64,000 nt of DNA from an uncultured Victivallales bacterium. Its GTDB lineage: Bacteria; Verrucomicrobiota; Lentisphaeria; Victivallales; UBA1829. The first letter of the stretch is position 1. Every line of letters begins with the position of its first letter. The notes below the pieces were generated by a model. The model was not told the origin of the DNA. It did no database searches and was given only the letters and a program-made list of their open reading frames with translations. The DNA is taken from assembly GCA_934644965.1 (NCBI GenBank), contig CAKUDG010000013.1:11737-75736 (forward strand), in the 5' to 3' direction. Below are positions 50,485 to 59,891 of the stretch, piece after piece. Both the position numbers and the translations under genes were made by a program.

Positions 50485-51761
50485 ATTTTGAACGCCTTTT
50501 TAAATAGACCAAAACTTTTTTCGATTGTCCCTGCAAAGCCTTCGAGGGCGTCTCCAATCCGGTTGAGACCGCCGCGGACGGGATTGCTTTCCACTTCCAG
50601 GGCGTACTTGAGCAGACCGAGCAGGGCGGCATATCTGGGACTGCGGTCGATCCCCGTCATGGCTCCGCTGACCCCGGAGACATCGGCCCGCCGGACATGC
50701 GTTCCCATGACTTCGCGCATATTGTCCGCGGCGGAAGGCAGCAGAGCCCCGCCGCCGCAGAGAACCGATCCCGCACCCAGAAGATGCGAGAGATTGCTCA
50801 TATCCACCTTCTCTTTGATGATCGAAAACGTCTCGCGCAAACGCATGTCGATGATTTTTTCAAAGGAGACCAGAGGAATCCGGCGCAGTTTGTCCGCAGT
50901 GACTCCCGGAATTTCCACAAAATCATGCCCGGTTCTGCGAAGTTCCTCGATTCTGCCGTCCCGGAGAAGACGGCGGCAGAAATCCATGTTCAGGTCCAGC
51001 CCGATGGAGAGATCGTTTGCGAGGTTGTCCGTCCCGACCGGCAGCACGCCGCTCAGAAGCACCCCTTCGTTGTGGACCACCAGATAGTCGCAGACTCCAG
51101 CTCCGAAATCCACCAGGAGCGTCCCGTGTTCCCTTTCATCGGAACTGAGTGTTCCGTAAGCGGAAGCTATGCCTGAAAAAACGGCCTCGCCCCCGTTTTC
51201 AAAACCGAGTTCCCGAAGCATCGTGCGGATGGTTTCCATGGGTTTGCGGTCCGCGGAAATGATATGCACGTAGGCATCCAGACGGTCCGCAACCTGCCCC
51301 AGCGGATTCTTCACACGATGACTCGAATCAATCGTGAAATAGGAATCAAAGGCGTTGAATGGAATCAGATTCGGGGAAAGGGAAAGACTCTGTGCACGGC
51401 TGATGGCCTCTTCAATGTGGGAGGATTTGATTTTGTGGTCTTCATCATAAATGACGGTATTCCCCTCCCCCTGACGGGAGGAAATGCTCGGCCCGCTCAG
51501 AAGATAATAAACATTCCGGCGGTCAAAGGAACATGCGGCGGATTTGTCGGCATCCTCCAGCGCCTTGTCGAGAATACGCAGTGCCGTATTGTAGTCGGCT
51601 ATCGCTCCTTTCAGAATCGAGCCTTCGCTCGGATGACCGCCAAAACCGAGAAGTTCCGGATTCCCCGCCTTGTCACAAGTCCCGTGAAGGGCGCAGATCT
51701 TGGAAGTCCCGAGTTCGATCACCGTAAAAATGTTTCTGCTGTGCAGAGCCATGGATTTCAC
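50481..51761 (-). CDS. ftsA: Cell division protein FtsA
   Basis: Actin-like ATPase that tethers FtsZ filaments to the membrane. The 426-residue protein has the phosphate-1 loop IELGTSKICAL (16-26), the 1C domain (about 90-175, IPFNAFDSYFTID), phosphate-2 VDFGAGVCDYLVV, the adenosine loop GAGSVLCGGGALLP and a C-terminal amphipathic membrane helix (TIEKSFGLFKKAFKI). The phosphate-1 Ser/Thr residues are shifted from the DxGTS consensus to ELGTS. It is 32 bp after the DegT gene and overlaps ftsZ by 4 bp. No mur or ftsQ genes are adjacent, unlike the usual dcw cluster. Confidence 0.95.
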   Translation of the reverse strand: MKSMALHSRNIFTVIELGTSKICALHGTCDKAGNPELLGFGGHPSEGSILKGAIADYNTALRILDKALEDADKSAACSFDRRNVYYLLSGPSISSRQGEGNTVIYDEDHKIKSSHIEEAISRAQSLSLSPNLIPFNAFDSYFTIDSSHRVKNPLGQVADRLDAYVHIISADRKPMETIRTMLRELGFENGGEAVFSGIASAYGTLSSDEREHGTLLVDFGAGVCDYLVVHNEGVLLSGVLPVGTDNLANDLSIGLDLNMDFCRRLLRDGRIEELRRTGHDFVEIPGVTADKLRRIPLVSFEKIIDMRLRETFSIIKEKVDMSNLSHLLGAGSVLCGGGALLPSAADNMREVMGTHVRRADVSGVSGAMTGIDRSPRYAALLGLLKYALEVESNPVRGGLNRIGDALEGFAGTIEKSFGLFKKAFKI

Positions 51762-51793
51762 CTGTCTCCCGGAGGCGGAAAAAATTCCGCCGT

Positions 51794-52915
51794 TCAGTGC
51801 GATACGACCGAGCGGATCACAGTTGCGGTTTTATCAATCTGCTCCCCGGAAAGATAAGGATGCATCGGAAGCGCGAAAATGGTATCGGCCGCCTCTTCCG
51901 CCACAGGCATGTCGCCGCGGCGGTACCCCAGATATTTCATCGCCTGGAGAAGATGCATCGGAATCGGGTAATAGCGCGCGGTCGGAATTTCGTTTTCCGC
52001 CAGAGCCTTCTGCATCTCGGCAAATTTCGGAGAACGCACGCAGTACTGCGCCCAGACGGAAACGTTCCCTTCCGGAATCACAGGCGTCTTCACCAGTCCG
52101 GAAAGACGCTCCGTGTACCGGGCCGCCACTTCCTGACGAAGTTCGATCTCCTCCGGATACAGTTTCAGCTTCTCCAGCAGAACCGCCGCCTGAAGAGTGT
52201 CCAGACGAGCATTCAGCCCCAGACGGACATTATCATATTTATCGCTTCCACGTCCATGAACGAGAATGGAGTACATTTTTTCATACAGGTCCTTGTCGTC
52301 GGTGAAGACAGCTCCGCCATCCCCGTAGCATCCGAGCGGCTTGGCCGGGAAGAAGCTCGTGCAGCCGATCCTTCCGAAGGAGGGCGCTCTTTTCCCGTTC
52401 TGAACTGCTCCGAAGGCCTGGCAGGCATCCTCCACCACGGGAAGACCGAACTCCTCCGCCACAGGAAGAATCGCCGAATAGTCCGCAGCCAGACCGAACA
52501 GGTCAACGGGAATGACGGCTTTGGGCTGGAGTCTGCCTTCCCGCTTCACTTTCAGAATCGCCTCACGCAGTTTCACGGGATCCAGGTTGTAGGTGTCCTC
52601 GTCGATGTCCGCGAAGACGGGGGTCGCACCGAGGCAGGCAACGGTTTCGACCGTCGCAAAAAAGGTGAACGGCGTGGAAAACACCGCATCTCCGGGGCCG
52701 ACTCCCAGCGCCATCAGCGCCATCGTCAGAGCATCGGTCCCGCTCGAACAGCCCAGGCAGTATTTTGTCCCTGCGAATTCGGCAAGACGCGTCTCCAGTT
52801 CCGAGACCTCCGGCCCCAGAATGAATCTCCCGTGTTCCAGCACCCGTTTCAGCGCCGCGTCCACTTCGGTTTCAATTCTGCGGTACTGGTGTTTCAAGTC
52901 AATGAACGGCAGCAT
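51794..52915 (-). CDS. DegT/DnrJ/EryC1-family PLP aminotransferase
   Basis: A 373-residue sugar aminotransferase. The PLP-binding lysine is K192 in SFFPAKPLGCYGDGG, preceded by the phosphate-binding CSSGTDALTMAL and the cofactor Asp in VVEDACQAFGA. The HGRFILGPEVSELE N-terminus and NARLDTLQAAVL resemble WbpE-type enzymes that aminate UDP-3-keto-GlcNAcA or a related nucleotide sugar for LPS. The precise sugar is not determined. It heads the degT-ftsA-ftsZ-M28-kinase-kinase operon with its own promoter. Confidence 0.92.
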   Translation of the reverse strand: MLPFIDLKHQYRRIETEVDAALKRVLEHGRFILGPEVSELETRLAEFAGTKYCLGCSSGTDALTMALMALGVGPGDAVFSTPFTFFATVETVACLGATPVFADIDEDTYNLDPVKLREAILKVKREGRLQPKAVIPVDLFGLAADYSAILPVAEEFGLPVVEDACQAFGAVQNGKRAPSFGRIGCTSFFPAKPLGCYGDGGAVFTDDKDLYEKMYSILVHGRGSDKYDNVRLGLNARLDTLQAAVLLEKLKLYPEEIELRQEVAARYTERLSGLVKTPVIPEGNVSVWAQYCVRSPKFAEMQKALAENEIPTARYYPIPMHLLQAMKYLGYRRGDMPVAEEAADTIFALPMHPYLSGEQIDKTATVIRSVVSH

Positions 52916-52963
52916 CTTGTCATTTCTCCTGTTTATTTGGCATCGAAAAATTTTCTGGGGGGG

Positions 52964-52992
52964 AATATACCACTTGAAGCTCTGCTTTACAA
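52964..52992 (-). promoter_or_regulatory. Promoter for the degT-ftsA-ftsZ operon
   Basis: Minus-strand TTGTAA (52987-52992), 17-bp spacer, TATATT (52964-52969), about 50 bp before the DegT start. Confidence 0.6.
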
Positions 52993-53046
52993 CCCCTCTC
53001 CTACCGCAAGAGGAAAACTTTTCTCCGGAACGGTTTTTCTCCCCTT

Positions 53047-56000
53047 TCAGACCCCGCTTCCTCCCAGAAACGCACGCATGGCATCCTTCCCGAAGCCGCG
53101 GCGGCGCGCGTATTCCTCCAGAGACGGTTCATCCAGTTTCCCGACATTGAAATAACGGCTCTCCGGATGTGAAAAATAAAAACCGCACAGGGAAGCCGGG
53201 GGATTCATCATGAAGCTTTCCGTCAGGGACACTCCGATTTCCTTTTCCGCGGACAGCAGTTTGAAAATCTCCCTCTTCAAACTGTGATCCGGACACGCCG
53301 GATATCCAGGCGCGGGGCGGATCCCGCTGTATTTCATCGCAAACAGTTCCCGGGGAGAAAGATCCTCTCCGGGCGCATAGCCCCAGAGTTCCCGGCGGAC
53401 CAGCCTGTGCAGATATTCGGAAAACGCTTCCGCCAGACGGTCGGCAAGGCATTTGAGCAGAATCGCCGAATAATCGTCGCCCGATTCCATGAACTGCTGC
53501 GAGAGCTCTTCCACACCGTAGCCCGCGGACAGCGCAAAAAGACCGATGTGATCTTTCACTCCGGAATCCTGAGGCGCAAGAAAATCGGCCAGAGAATAAT
53601 TCGGCGTCAGATCTCTTCCGGAAATCTCCGTCGAGGAAGGGCTTCCTCGACGGAGCATCGGCAAGTCCGCAAGAAGCTGTTCATGCTTCCCGTCCGCAAA
53701 AATGCGGATCCCCTCCCCGGACGACTCCGCCAGAAAAATGCCGACTCTTCCCTCCACACGGAGAAGACCTCCCTTCAAAAGCTCCTCCAGCATTTTCTCC
53801 GCATCCGCGAGAAGTTCTTTCCCGGCCTTCCCGGCGGCGGTGCCGCCGCCGGCTCCGGCATTCTCCCCTTCCGGGCCGCCGCGGAGATCCCAGGCCCGCA
53901 GCAGTCCGCGCCAGTCTATATACGCGGTCAGTTCCTCCGGACTCACGGACCGAATCGTGAAAACGCCGCAATGCTTCGGGGCCGGTGAGGGATGCAGACG
54001 GAAGTCGATGAGTTGCCGGGATGAAGCCTTCTCCGAGGAGGAGAGAATCCGTCCCGGGGAAGCGTCTTTTCCGGTCTGTTCCCTGTGTTTTCTTCGGATC
54101 GCATCGTACTCCTCCTCCAGGGAACGGAGAAAAGCGCCGCGCTTCTCCGGATTCAGAAGCGCATTGGCCACGGGAACGCTCTGAGAAGCATCCTTCACAT
54201 ACACGACCGGACCGGAATAATTCGGCTGTATCTTCAAGGCGGTATGGGTTTTCGATGCCGCCGCCCCGCCCACCAGAAGGGGAATCTTCATTCCGAGGCG
54301 TTCCATCTCCGCCGCAACACGGCTCATTTCCTCCAGGGAAGGGGTGATCAGGCCGCTCAGTCCGATCATATCGGCCTTCTCCCGGAGCGCGGCTTCCAGA
54401 ATGACTTCCTTCGGCGTCATGACGCCGAGGTCGACCACACGGTAATTGTTGCAGCGGAGCACCACTCCCACAATATTTTTCCCGATATCATGCACATCTC
54501 CCTTGACCGTTGCCAGCACCACGGTCCCGGCAAAGGAGGAAACCGCTCCCCCGGGAAGGGAAGAAACGCTTTTTTCCCCGTCCGGCCCGTTCGTTCCGGG
54601 AAGCAGAAAAGCCGCGGCCTGTTTCATGACGCGCGCAGTCTTGACCACCTGGGGCAGAAACATCTTCCCTTCCCCGAACAAAACACCCACACGGCGCATG
54701 CCTTCCATCAGAGGCCCTTCCAGAATGCGGACCGGATCAGGATAAATCGCCGCGGCTTCCTTCATGTCCGCTTCCAGAAAGGAATCATCCCCTCTCACGA
54801 GGGCGGCGGCAAGACGTTCCTCCAGCGTTCCGTTCCGCCATTCGGGAATCCTTCCGGAAGCAGCGGAAGAAGCGTCCTTCCCGGCGGAAGTTTTCTCCTT
54901 GAGCCCGGAGGCAATTTCCAGAAGACGGTCGGCCGCATCGGGAGAACGGTTCAGAATCACATCTTCGGCGGCAGAGCGCAATTCCGGTTCAAGTTCGTCA
55001 TAGACGGCCAGCTGAGCAGGATTCACAATCGCCATGTCCAGCCCGGCGGCAACGGCGTGATGAAGAAAAACGCAGTGGAGCGCTCTCCGGACGGCCTCGT
55101 TCCCCCGGAAGGAGAACGATACATTGCTGATGCCGCCAGAAAGATGACAGAGCGGCATCTCCGCATGAATCCGGCGGACGGACTCTATAAAATCCACGGC
55201 GTAATTGTCATGTTCCTTCATCCCCGTCGCGACGGCAAAGACGTTCGGATCAAAAATGATGTCCTCTCCCGGCACTCCGGCCTTCTCCGTAAGCAGGCGG
55301 TACATCCGGCGGCAGACCTCCACCCGTCTTTCCATCGTGTCGGCCTGCCCGGATTCATCGAACGCCATGCAAAGCAGAGCCGCTCCGAAACGCCGGGCCT
55401 CGCGCGCCTTCTGCAGAAAGGGGGCTTCGCCTTCCTTCAGACTGATCGAATTGACCACGCACTTGCCCTGCACGCATTTAAGCCCTTCCAGAATGACTTC
55501 CCAGCGGGAGGAATCGATCATGACGGGAACCCGCGCAATTTCGGGTTCGGAGGCAATATAGAGAAGAAAATGTTTCATGCAGTCGGAGGAATGGAGCAAG
55601 GCGTCGTCCATGTTCACGTCGATCATCTGCGCGCCGTTTTCCACCTGGCTGCGCGCAATGTGAACCGCCTCCGGATAATTCCCCGCACGGATGAGATTCA
55701 GGAACTTCCGGGAACCGGCGACATTCGTCCGCTCCCCCACATGAAGAAACTTTTTTTCCGCACGGAGGCCCGTCTCCTTTCCGGCAGGATCTGGCCCCTC
55801 CTCCGTCCGGGTCCCGATCAGAGGGTCGAGTCCGGAGGCGCGGAAAAGAGGCTCCGGCACGGGAATTCTCCTCGGAGCACAGTTCCTCACCGCCTCCGCA
55901 ATCGCTCCGATGTGGGCGGGAGTCGTGCCGCAGCAGCCTCCGACGATATTGAGGAGTCCCTCCTCCGCGAATCCCCGGATGATCCGGCCCATTTCCTCCG

Positions 56001-56871
56001 GACTCTGGCGGTAGCGCCCGAGCTCATCCGGCAAGCCCGCATTCGGATGCGCACTCACGAAATGCGGACATTTGCCCGCCAGTTCCGCCAGATGCGGATG
56101 CATCTCAGCCGCCCCCAGCGCACAGTTGAAGCCCACGCTCAGAAGATTCGGCGTGTGCAGAATGGAAATCAGAAATGCTTCGACGTTCTGCCCCGCAAGA
56201 AGCCGCCCGCTGGCATCGCTCAGAGTCCCGGAAAACATGACCGGAAGCCGCTTCCCGCGGCTTTCCTGGGCCAGCATGACGCCGAATGCGGCGGCCTTGG
56301 CGTTCAGAGTGTCGAAAATGGTTTCGATGAGAAGGATGTCCGCACCGCCGTCGATCAGGCCCTCGGCTGCGGTGCGGCAGGTGTCGGCGAGTTCGTCGAA
56401 TGTGAGATTCCGGAAGGCGGGGTTGTTCACGTCGGGAGACATGGAAAGCGTCCGGCCCGTCGGTCCGATGGTCCCCGCGACGAAACGCGGTTTCTCCGGA
56501 TCCGCCTTCGTGAACTCGTCCGCCGCCGCTCGCGCTATCGACGCACCCGCACGGTTCAGTTCATAGACACGGTCCTGAAGAAGATAGTCCGCCTGGGAAA
56601 CGGCATTGGAATTGAAGGTGTTGGTTTCAATGATGTCGGCTCCCGCCTCCAGATATTTCACGTGGACGGTCCTGACCGCATCGGGACGCGTCAGACAGAG
56701 TACATCGTTGTTCCCCTTCAGGTCCCGGGAGTGGTTTTCAAAGAAGCCTTTCCGGAAGTCCTTTTCCTCCAGGCCGAAGGACTGCAGCATGGTTCCCATG
56801 GCCCCGTCCAGCACCAGAATCCGTTTTTCGAGTTCCTGTCTCAGCAAAGTCGATCTGTTGTCGTCCGCCAT
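53047..56871 (-). CDS. metH: Cobalamin-dependent methionine synthase
   Basis: Transfers methyl from methyltetrahydrofolate to homocysteine through methylcobalamin. The 1274-residue protein has all four modules. The homocysteine domain (1-about 340) begins with LDGAMGTMLQSFGL and includes GCCGTTPAHIGAI, whose Cys pair binds zinc. The pterin domain (about 375-650) begins HVGERTNVAGSRKFL. The cap plus B12 domain has the cobalt-ligand motif DVHDIGKNIVGV and the GGAAASKTHTALK strand. The C-terminal AdoMet reactivation domain (about 980-1270) has GIRPAPGYPACPDH. A structured leader lies at 56890-56941. The organism therefore needs a source of B12. Confidence 0.99.
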   Translation of the reverse strand: MADDNRSTLLRQELEKRILVLDGAMGTMLQSFGLEEKDFRKGFFENHSRDLKGNNDVLCLTRPDAVRTVHVKYLEAGADIIETNTFNSNAVSQADYLLQDRVYELNRAGASIARAAADEFTKADPEKPRFVAGTIGPTGRTLSMSPDVNNPAFRNLTFDELADTCRTAAEGLIDGGADILLIETIFDTLNAKAAAFGVMLAQESRGKRLPVMFSGTLSDASGRLLAGQNVEAFLISILHTPNLLSVGFNCALGAAEMHPHLAELAGKCPHFVSAHPNAGLPDELGRYRQSPEEMGRIIRGFAEEGLLNIVGGCCGTTPAHIGAIAEAVRNCAPRRIPVPEPLFRASGLDPLIGTRTEEGPDPAGKETGLRAEKKFLHVGERTNVAGSRKFLNLIRAGNYPEAVHIARSQVENGAQMIDVNMDDALLHSSDCMKHFLLYIASEPEIARVPVMIDSSRWEVILEGLKCVQGKCVVNSISLKEGEAPFLQKAREARRFGAALLCMAFDESGQADTMERRVEVCRRMYRLLTEKAGVPGEDIIFDPNVFAVATGMKEHDNYAVDFIESVRRIHAEMPLCHLSGGISNVSFSFRGNEAVRRALHCVFLHHAVAAGLDMAIVNPAQLAVYDELEPELRSAAEDVILNRSPDAADRLLEIASGLKEKTSAGKDASSAASGRIPEWRNGTLEERLAAALVRGDDSFLEADMKEAAAIYPDPVRILEGPLMEGMRRVGVLFGEGKMFLPQVVKTARVMKQAAAFLLPGTNGPDGEKSVSSLPGGAVSSFAGTVVLATVKGDVHDIGKNIVGVVLRCNNYRVVDLGVMTPKEVILEAALREKADMIGLSGLITPSLEEMSRVAAEMERLGMKIPLLVGGAAASKTHTALKIQPNYSGPVVYVKDASQSVPVANALLNPEKRGAFLRSLEEEYDAIRRKHREQTGKDASPGRILSSSEKASSRQLIDFRLHPSPAPKHCGVFTIRSVSPEELTAYIDWRGLLRAWDLRGGPEGENAGAGGGTAAGKAGKELLADAEKMLEELLKGGLLRVEGRVGIFLAESSGEGIRIFADGKHEQLLADLPMLRRGSPSSTEISGRDLTPNYSLADFLAPQDSGVKDHIGLFALSAGYGVEELSQQFMESGDDYSAILLKCLADRLAEAFSEYLHRLVRRELWGYAPGEDLSPRELFAMKYSGIRPAPGYPACPDHSLKREIFKLLSAEKEIGVSLTESFMMNPPASLCGFYFSHPESRYFNVGKLDEPSLEEYARRRGFGKDAMRAFLGGSGV

Positions 56872-56889
56872 AGTGCTCCTGATGATCCG

Positions 56890-56941
56890 CGGGTGAAAGG
56901 GGTTCGGCGGCAGCAGTCCTGCCGTCCTCCCTTCAAGCCCG
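56890..56941 (-). promoter_or_regulatory. Structured 5' leader of metH, candidate cis-regulatory RNA
   Basis: On the minus strand this leader segment can fold into an outer stem CGGG/CCCG, a second stem GAAGGG/CCCUUU and an apical hairpin CGGCAG/CUGCCG. It ends 18 bp before the ATG, just upstream of the AGGAG site. The predicted transcript start near 56983 leaves a 110-nt leader. It does not match a recalled SAM, SAH or cobalamin riboswitch consensus. Confidence 0.45.
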
Positions 56942-56989
56942 TGGGATGAGAGTTTGATTGTGAGTAGGGTGGGTTCTGAATCCGACTAA

Positions 56990-57017
56990 TATATATCACG
57001 GAAAGTGTTTTGTCCAA
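56990..57017 (-). promoter_or_regulatory. Promoter for metH
   Basis: Minus-strand TTGGAC (57012-57017), 16-bp spacer, TATATA (56990-56995). Confidence 0.65.
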
Positions 57018-57126
57018 AAACGCGGTAAAATTCTTTATTTTCCTCTCCCGCTTCCTCCGGAATCAGCATTTTTCCTTCGGAGAGAAAGAGGAAAAAACGG
57101 ATTCACGGATCATGAATTCTCCTCTC

Positions 57127-58038
57127 CTACGGTTTGCGGGCCTTGTACTCAAGCCACTGGTCCCTGAGAGTTTTTCCCCGGGCGAAACTGTCTTCAAAGC
57201 CGTCGTAATCGCCTGAGGCGATTCTGCCGCGAAGGGAGTCGAGTTCCTTCAGAAAGGTATCGAGCGCCTCAAGCACGGCGGGAGTGTTGTGTTCAATGAT
57301 TTCACGCCACATGGCGGGATTGCTGGAAGCGATCCGGGAGGTATCCCGGAATCCGGTGGCGCATCCGGCAAAACGAAGCGCCTGCTCCCGGGCGGAACTG
57401 CCCTCCAGAATGCCCAGGGCAAGGGCGGATGCAACCACATGGAGAACATGGCTGGTGTGCGCCACAAGACGGTCATGTTCCTCTGCGGATTCGAGCAGAA
57501 CCGGCTTGGTTCCGATCGATCTCCAGAAGTCCTCCACCAGACGCACCGACTCCTCGTCGGAACACGCTCCGGAGGGGCAGACGAACACATCCGCATTGCC
57601 GTACAGTGTTTCAAAGGCGGCGAGATGTCCTGACTTTTCCGTCCCCGCCATCGGATGACTCCCCACAAAACGTACTCCGTGCGGGGGAAGCGCCCGCTCC
57701 GCCGCCTGGAGAATCACGGATTTCACACTTCCCATGTCCGTAACGACGCTCCCTTTTCTCCAGCAATGCGCATAACGCTCCAGAAATTCCACAATCTGCG
57801 GAATCGGCAGCGCAAGAACAGTAAGATCGGCTTTCCCGAGTACGGATTCCAGAGAATCCTCCGTCTCATCCAGCACCTGGTTGGCCAGTGCCCATTCGCG
57901 GACCTCTTTTTTCCTTGTCCATCCGCTTCTCAAATACTGTGTTCTGCCGCGCAGGGCCATGCCCAGGGATGTCCCGAGCAAACCGAGTCCGATGATTGCG
58001 ATTCTGATTGGATCCGCCATCTTTGTTTTCATTTCCAT
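57127..58038 (-). CDS. tyrA: Prephenate dehydrogenase
   Basis: NAD-dependent enzyme of tyrosine synthesis, 303 residues. The nucleotide loop is IIGLGLLGTSLG, the substrate region has SVKSVILQAA followed by VGSHPMAGTEKSG, and HVVASALALG plus GFRDTSRIASSNPAMW form the C-terminal helical dimer domain. No chorismate mutase or ACT domain is attached. The frame is open to 58287, but the ATG at 58038 (MEMKTKMADPIR) gives the usual N-terminus; ATGs at 58032 and 58020 are alternatives. A leader of about 260 bp follows fumC; no T-box or leader peptide was recognised. Confidence 0.95.
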   Translation of the reverse strand: MEMKTKMADPIRIAIIGLGLLGTSLGMALRGRTQYLRSGWTRKKEVREWALANQVLDETEDSLESVLGKADLTVLALPIPQIVEFLERYAHCWRKGSVVTDMGSVKSVILQAAERALPPHGVRFVGSHPMAGTEKSGHLAAFETLYGNADVFVCPSGACSDEESVRLVEDFWRSIGTKPVLLESAEEHDRLVAHTSHVLHVVASALALGILEGSSAREQALRFAGCATGFRDTSRIASSNPAMWREIIEHNTPAVLEALDTFLKELDSLRGRIASGDYDGFEDSFARGKTLRDQWLEYKARKP

Positions 58039-58280
58039 TGTTTCTGACCTGAACCTGTAAAAGCAGGAAGGTGAAAGGTTCCAGTGCACACTTTTATTCT
58101 TCGTTTTCTCCCGGACGGGAAAAGCCGGATTTGAAAGTCCTGAAAGCGCCCTGCCATCATAGGGAAAGCAGCGGCCTCTGTCCGGGAAACGGCTGAAAGC
58201 GCCGACAGGAATCCGCAGGAATCGGCCGGCGGAAAGCAACAGCAATGAGGAAAGACAGACGCTCCTTCCCACGCCGCCCC

Positions 58281-58297
58281 AGGACACTAGATGTCCT
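58281..58297 (-). other. Perfect hairpin just after fumC
   Basis: AGGACA-CTAGA-TGTCCT, 2 bp beyond the fumC stop codon. There is no T tract, so it is more likely a mRNA-end stabiliser or protein site than a terminator. Nothing else was recognised in 58039-58299. Confidence 0.5.
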
Positions 58298-58299
58298 GT

Positions 58300-59685
58300 T
58301 CACACCATCTTCTCAGGACGAACCACACGGTCAAATTCCTCCTCCGAAATCAAAGCGCTCCCGACGGCCGCCTCCCGGAGCGTCAACCCCTCCCGGTGCG
58401 CCTTCTTGGCGATGGCCGCCGCGTTGTCATAGCCGATGACGGGACTGAGCGCGGTCACCAGCATCAGGGATCGTTCCAGCAGTTCCGCAATGCGTTTTTC
58501 ATCGGCGCGGAGGCCCTTGAGAGCATATTCCGTAAAACTCCGGACACTGTCGGAAACCAGTCGGATTTCCGTGAGAAGGTCGAAGATCATCATCGGTTTG
58601 AAAACATTCAGTTCAAAGTTTCCCTGAGTCCCTGCGAAACCGATTGCGGTGTCGAGTCCGATCACCTGCACACACACCATGGTCAGCGCCTCGCACTGGG
58701 TGGGGTTGACCTTCCCCGGCATGATGGAGGATCCGGGTTCGTTTTCAGGCAGGAGCAGTTCCCCGATTCCGCAGCGGGGGCCGCTGGCGAGCCAGCGGAT
58801 GTCGTTTGCCATCTTCATGAGCATGCAGGCCAAGTTGCGGATGGCGCCGGACGCCGCGGCAATGGCATCGTGTCCGGCAAGAAGGGCGAATTTGTTGGGA
58901 GCGCTCCGGAAAGGCAGACCGGTTTCACGGGCAATTTTCCCGGCGGCAAGTTCGGCAAAACCGGCAGGTGCGTTGAGTCCCGTCCCGACAGCAGTGCCGC
59001 CCAGAGCCAGATCATAGAGTTCGGGAAGGGTCTGGCGGATTCGCGCCCAGGCGTGATCGAGCTGGGCGAGATATCCGGAAAACTCCTGCCCGAGCGTCAG
59101 GGGGACGGCGTCCTGAAGATGAGTCCTCCCGATCTTCACCACGCCGGAGAATTCACGGATTTTCCCTTCCAGCGCGGAGCGGAGAAGCGCCAGGGAAGGC
59201 AGAAGAGTCTCCTGGATTCCCAGCGCGGCGGCGATGTGCATCGCGGCCGGAAAGGTGTCGTTGGAAGACTGGGACATATTCACATGGTCATTCGGATGAA
59301 CCACTCTCCCGTTCCCGGGAGTCCCGCCCAGAAGACAGCTCGCACGGTTCGCTATGACTTCGTTGACGTTCATATTCGACTGAGTCCCGCTCCCGGTCAT
59401 CCAGACTTTCAGCGGAAACTGTTCCTCATGTTTTCCCGAGGAAATCTCATCGCAGACACGGCAGATCGCCTTTTCCACATCCCCGTTCAGCCGTCCCAGT
59501 TCCCTGTTCGCCTGCGCACAGGCCTTTTTCAGCACGGCAAAAGCATGAATGACTTCCTTCGGGATCCGGTCCCCGCCGATATTGAAATGCTGCAACGAAC
59601 GCTGGGTCTGCGCACCCCAGTATTTATCCGCGGGGACCCGGATTTCCCCCATGCTGTCGCTTTCCATACGCCACTCGGTTTCCAT
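58300..59685 (-). CDS. fumC: Class II fumarate hydratase
   Basis: Oxygen-stable fumarase of the TCA cycle, 461 residues. The start is an ATG (METEWRMESDSM) with AAAGGA 7 nt upstream; an ATG 24 bp earlier lacks that site. Signatures are MGEIRVPADKYWGAQTQRS at the N-terminus, TGSGTQSNMNVNEVIANRA, GRTHLQDAVPLTLGQEF and the superfamily loop GSSIMPGKVNPTQCEA, with the catalytic Ser in GSSIMPG. It may be co-transcribed with tyrA downstream, though the 260-bp gap leaves this open. Confidence 0.98.
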   Translation of the reverse strand: METEWRMESDSMGEIRVPADKYWGAQTQRSLQHFNIGGDRIPKEVIHAFAVLKKACAQANRELGRLNGDVEKAICRVCDEISSGKHEEQFPLKVWMTGSGTQSNMNVNEVIANRASCLLGGTPGNGRVVHPNDHVNMSQSSNDTFPAAMHIAAALGIQETLLPSLALLRSALEGKIREFSGVVKIGRTHLQDAVPLTLGQEFSGYLAQLDHAWARIRQTLPELYDLALGGTAVGTGLNAPAGFAELAAGKIARETGLPFRSAPNKFALLAGHDAIAAASGAIRNLACMLMKMANDIRWLASGPRCGIGELLLPENEPGSSIMPGKVNPTQCEALTMVCVQVIGLDTAIGFAGTQGNFELNVFKPMMIFDLLTEIRLVSDSVRSFTEYALKGLRADEKRIAELLERSLMLVTALSPVIGYDNAAAIAKKAHREGLTLREAAVGSALISEEEFDRVVRPEKMV

Positions 59686-59805
59686 GAATCCGTCCTTTTT
59701 CTGAGGCATTCCGTTCTGTTTCGCGCCCCGGGGCTTCCGCGGCAGGAGGAAATGTCTTCCCGGAAATACCGTATCTGTTTCAAAATCTTATTTTTGCATC
59801 CTTTT

Positions 59806-59833
59806 AATTTATCTTCTTTATCCGGAATTTCAA
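59806..59833 (-). promoter_or_regulatory. Promoter for fumC
   Basis: Minus-strand TTGAAA (59828-59833), 16-bp spacer, TAAATT (59806-59811). A second TTGACA lies 17 bp further upstream, at 59851-59856. Confidence 0.5.
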
Positions 59834-59891
59834 GTCATTTTCCTCAAAGTTGTCAAGTTATCCCGGATCAGGCGGTGGGGAGGGAAAGAAC

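Noticed and set aside
56890..56941. metH leader as a known SAH or cobalamin riboswitch
   Set aside because: The conserved core sequences of those classes, as I recall them, are absent, so it is reported only as an unclassified structured leader.
54085..56949. Long open frame (954 codons) on the plus strand opposite metH
   Set aside because: It is antisense to a fully conserved MetH. Its translation is Arg/His-rich with no domain, which is what the complement of GC-biased third positions gives.
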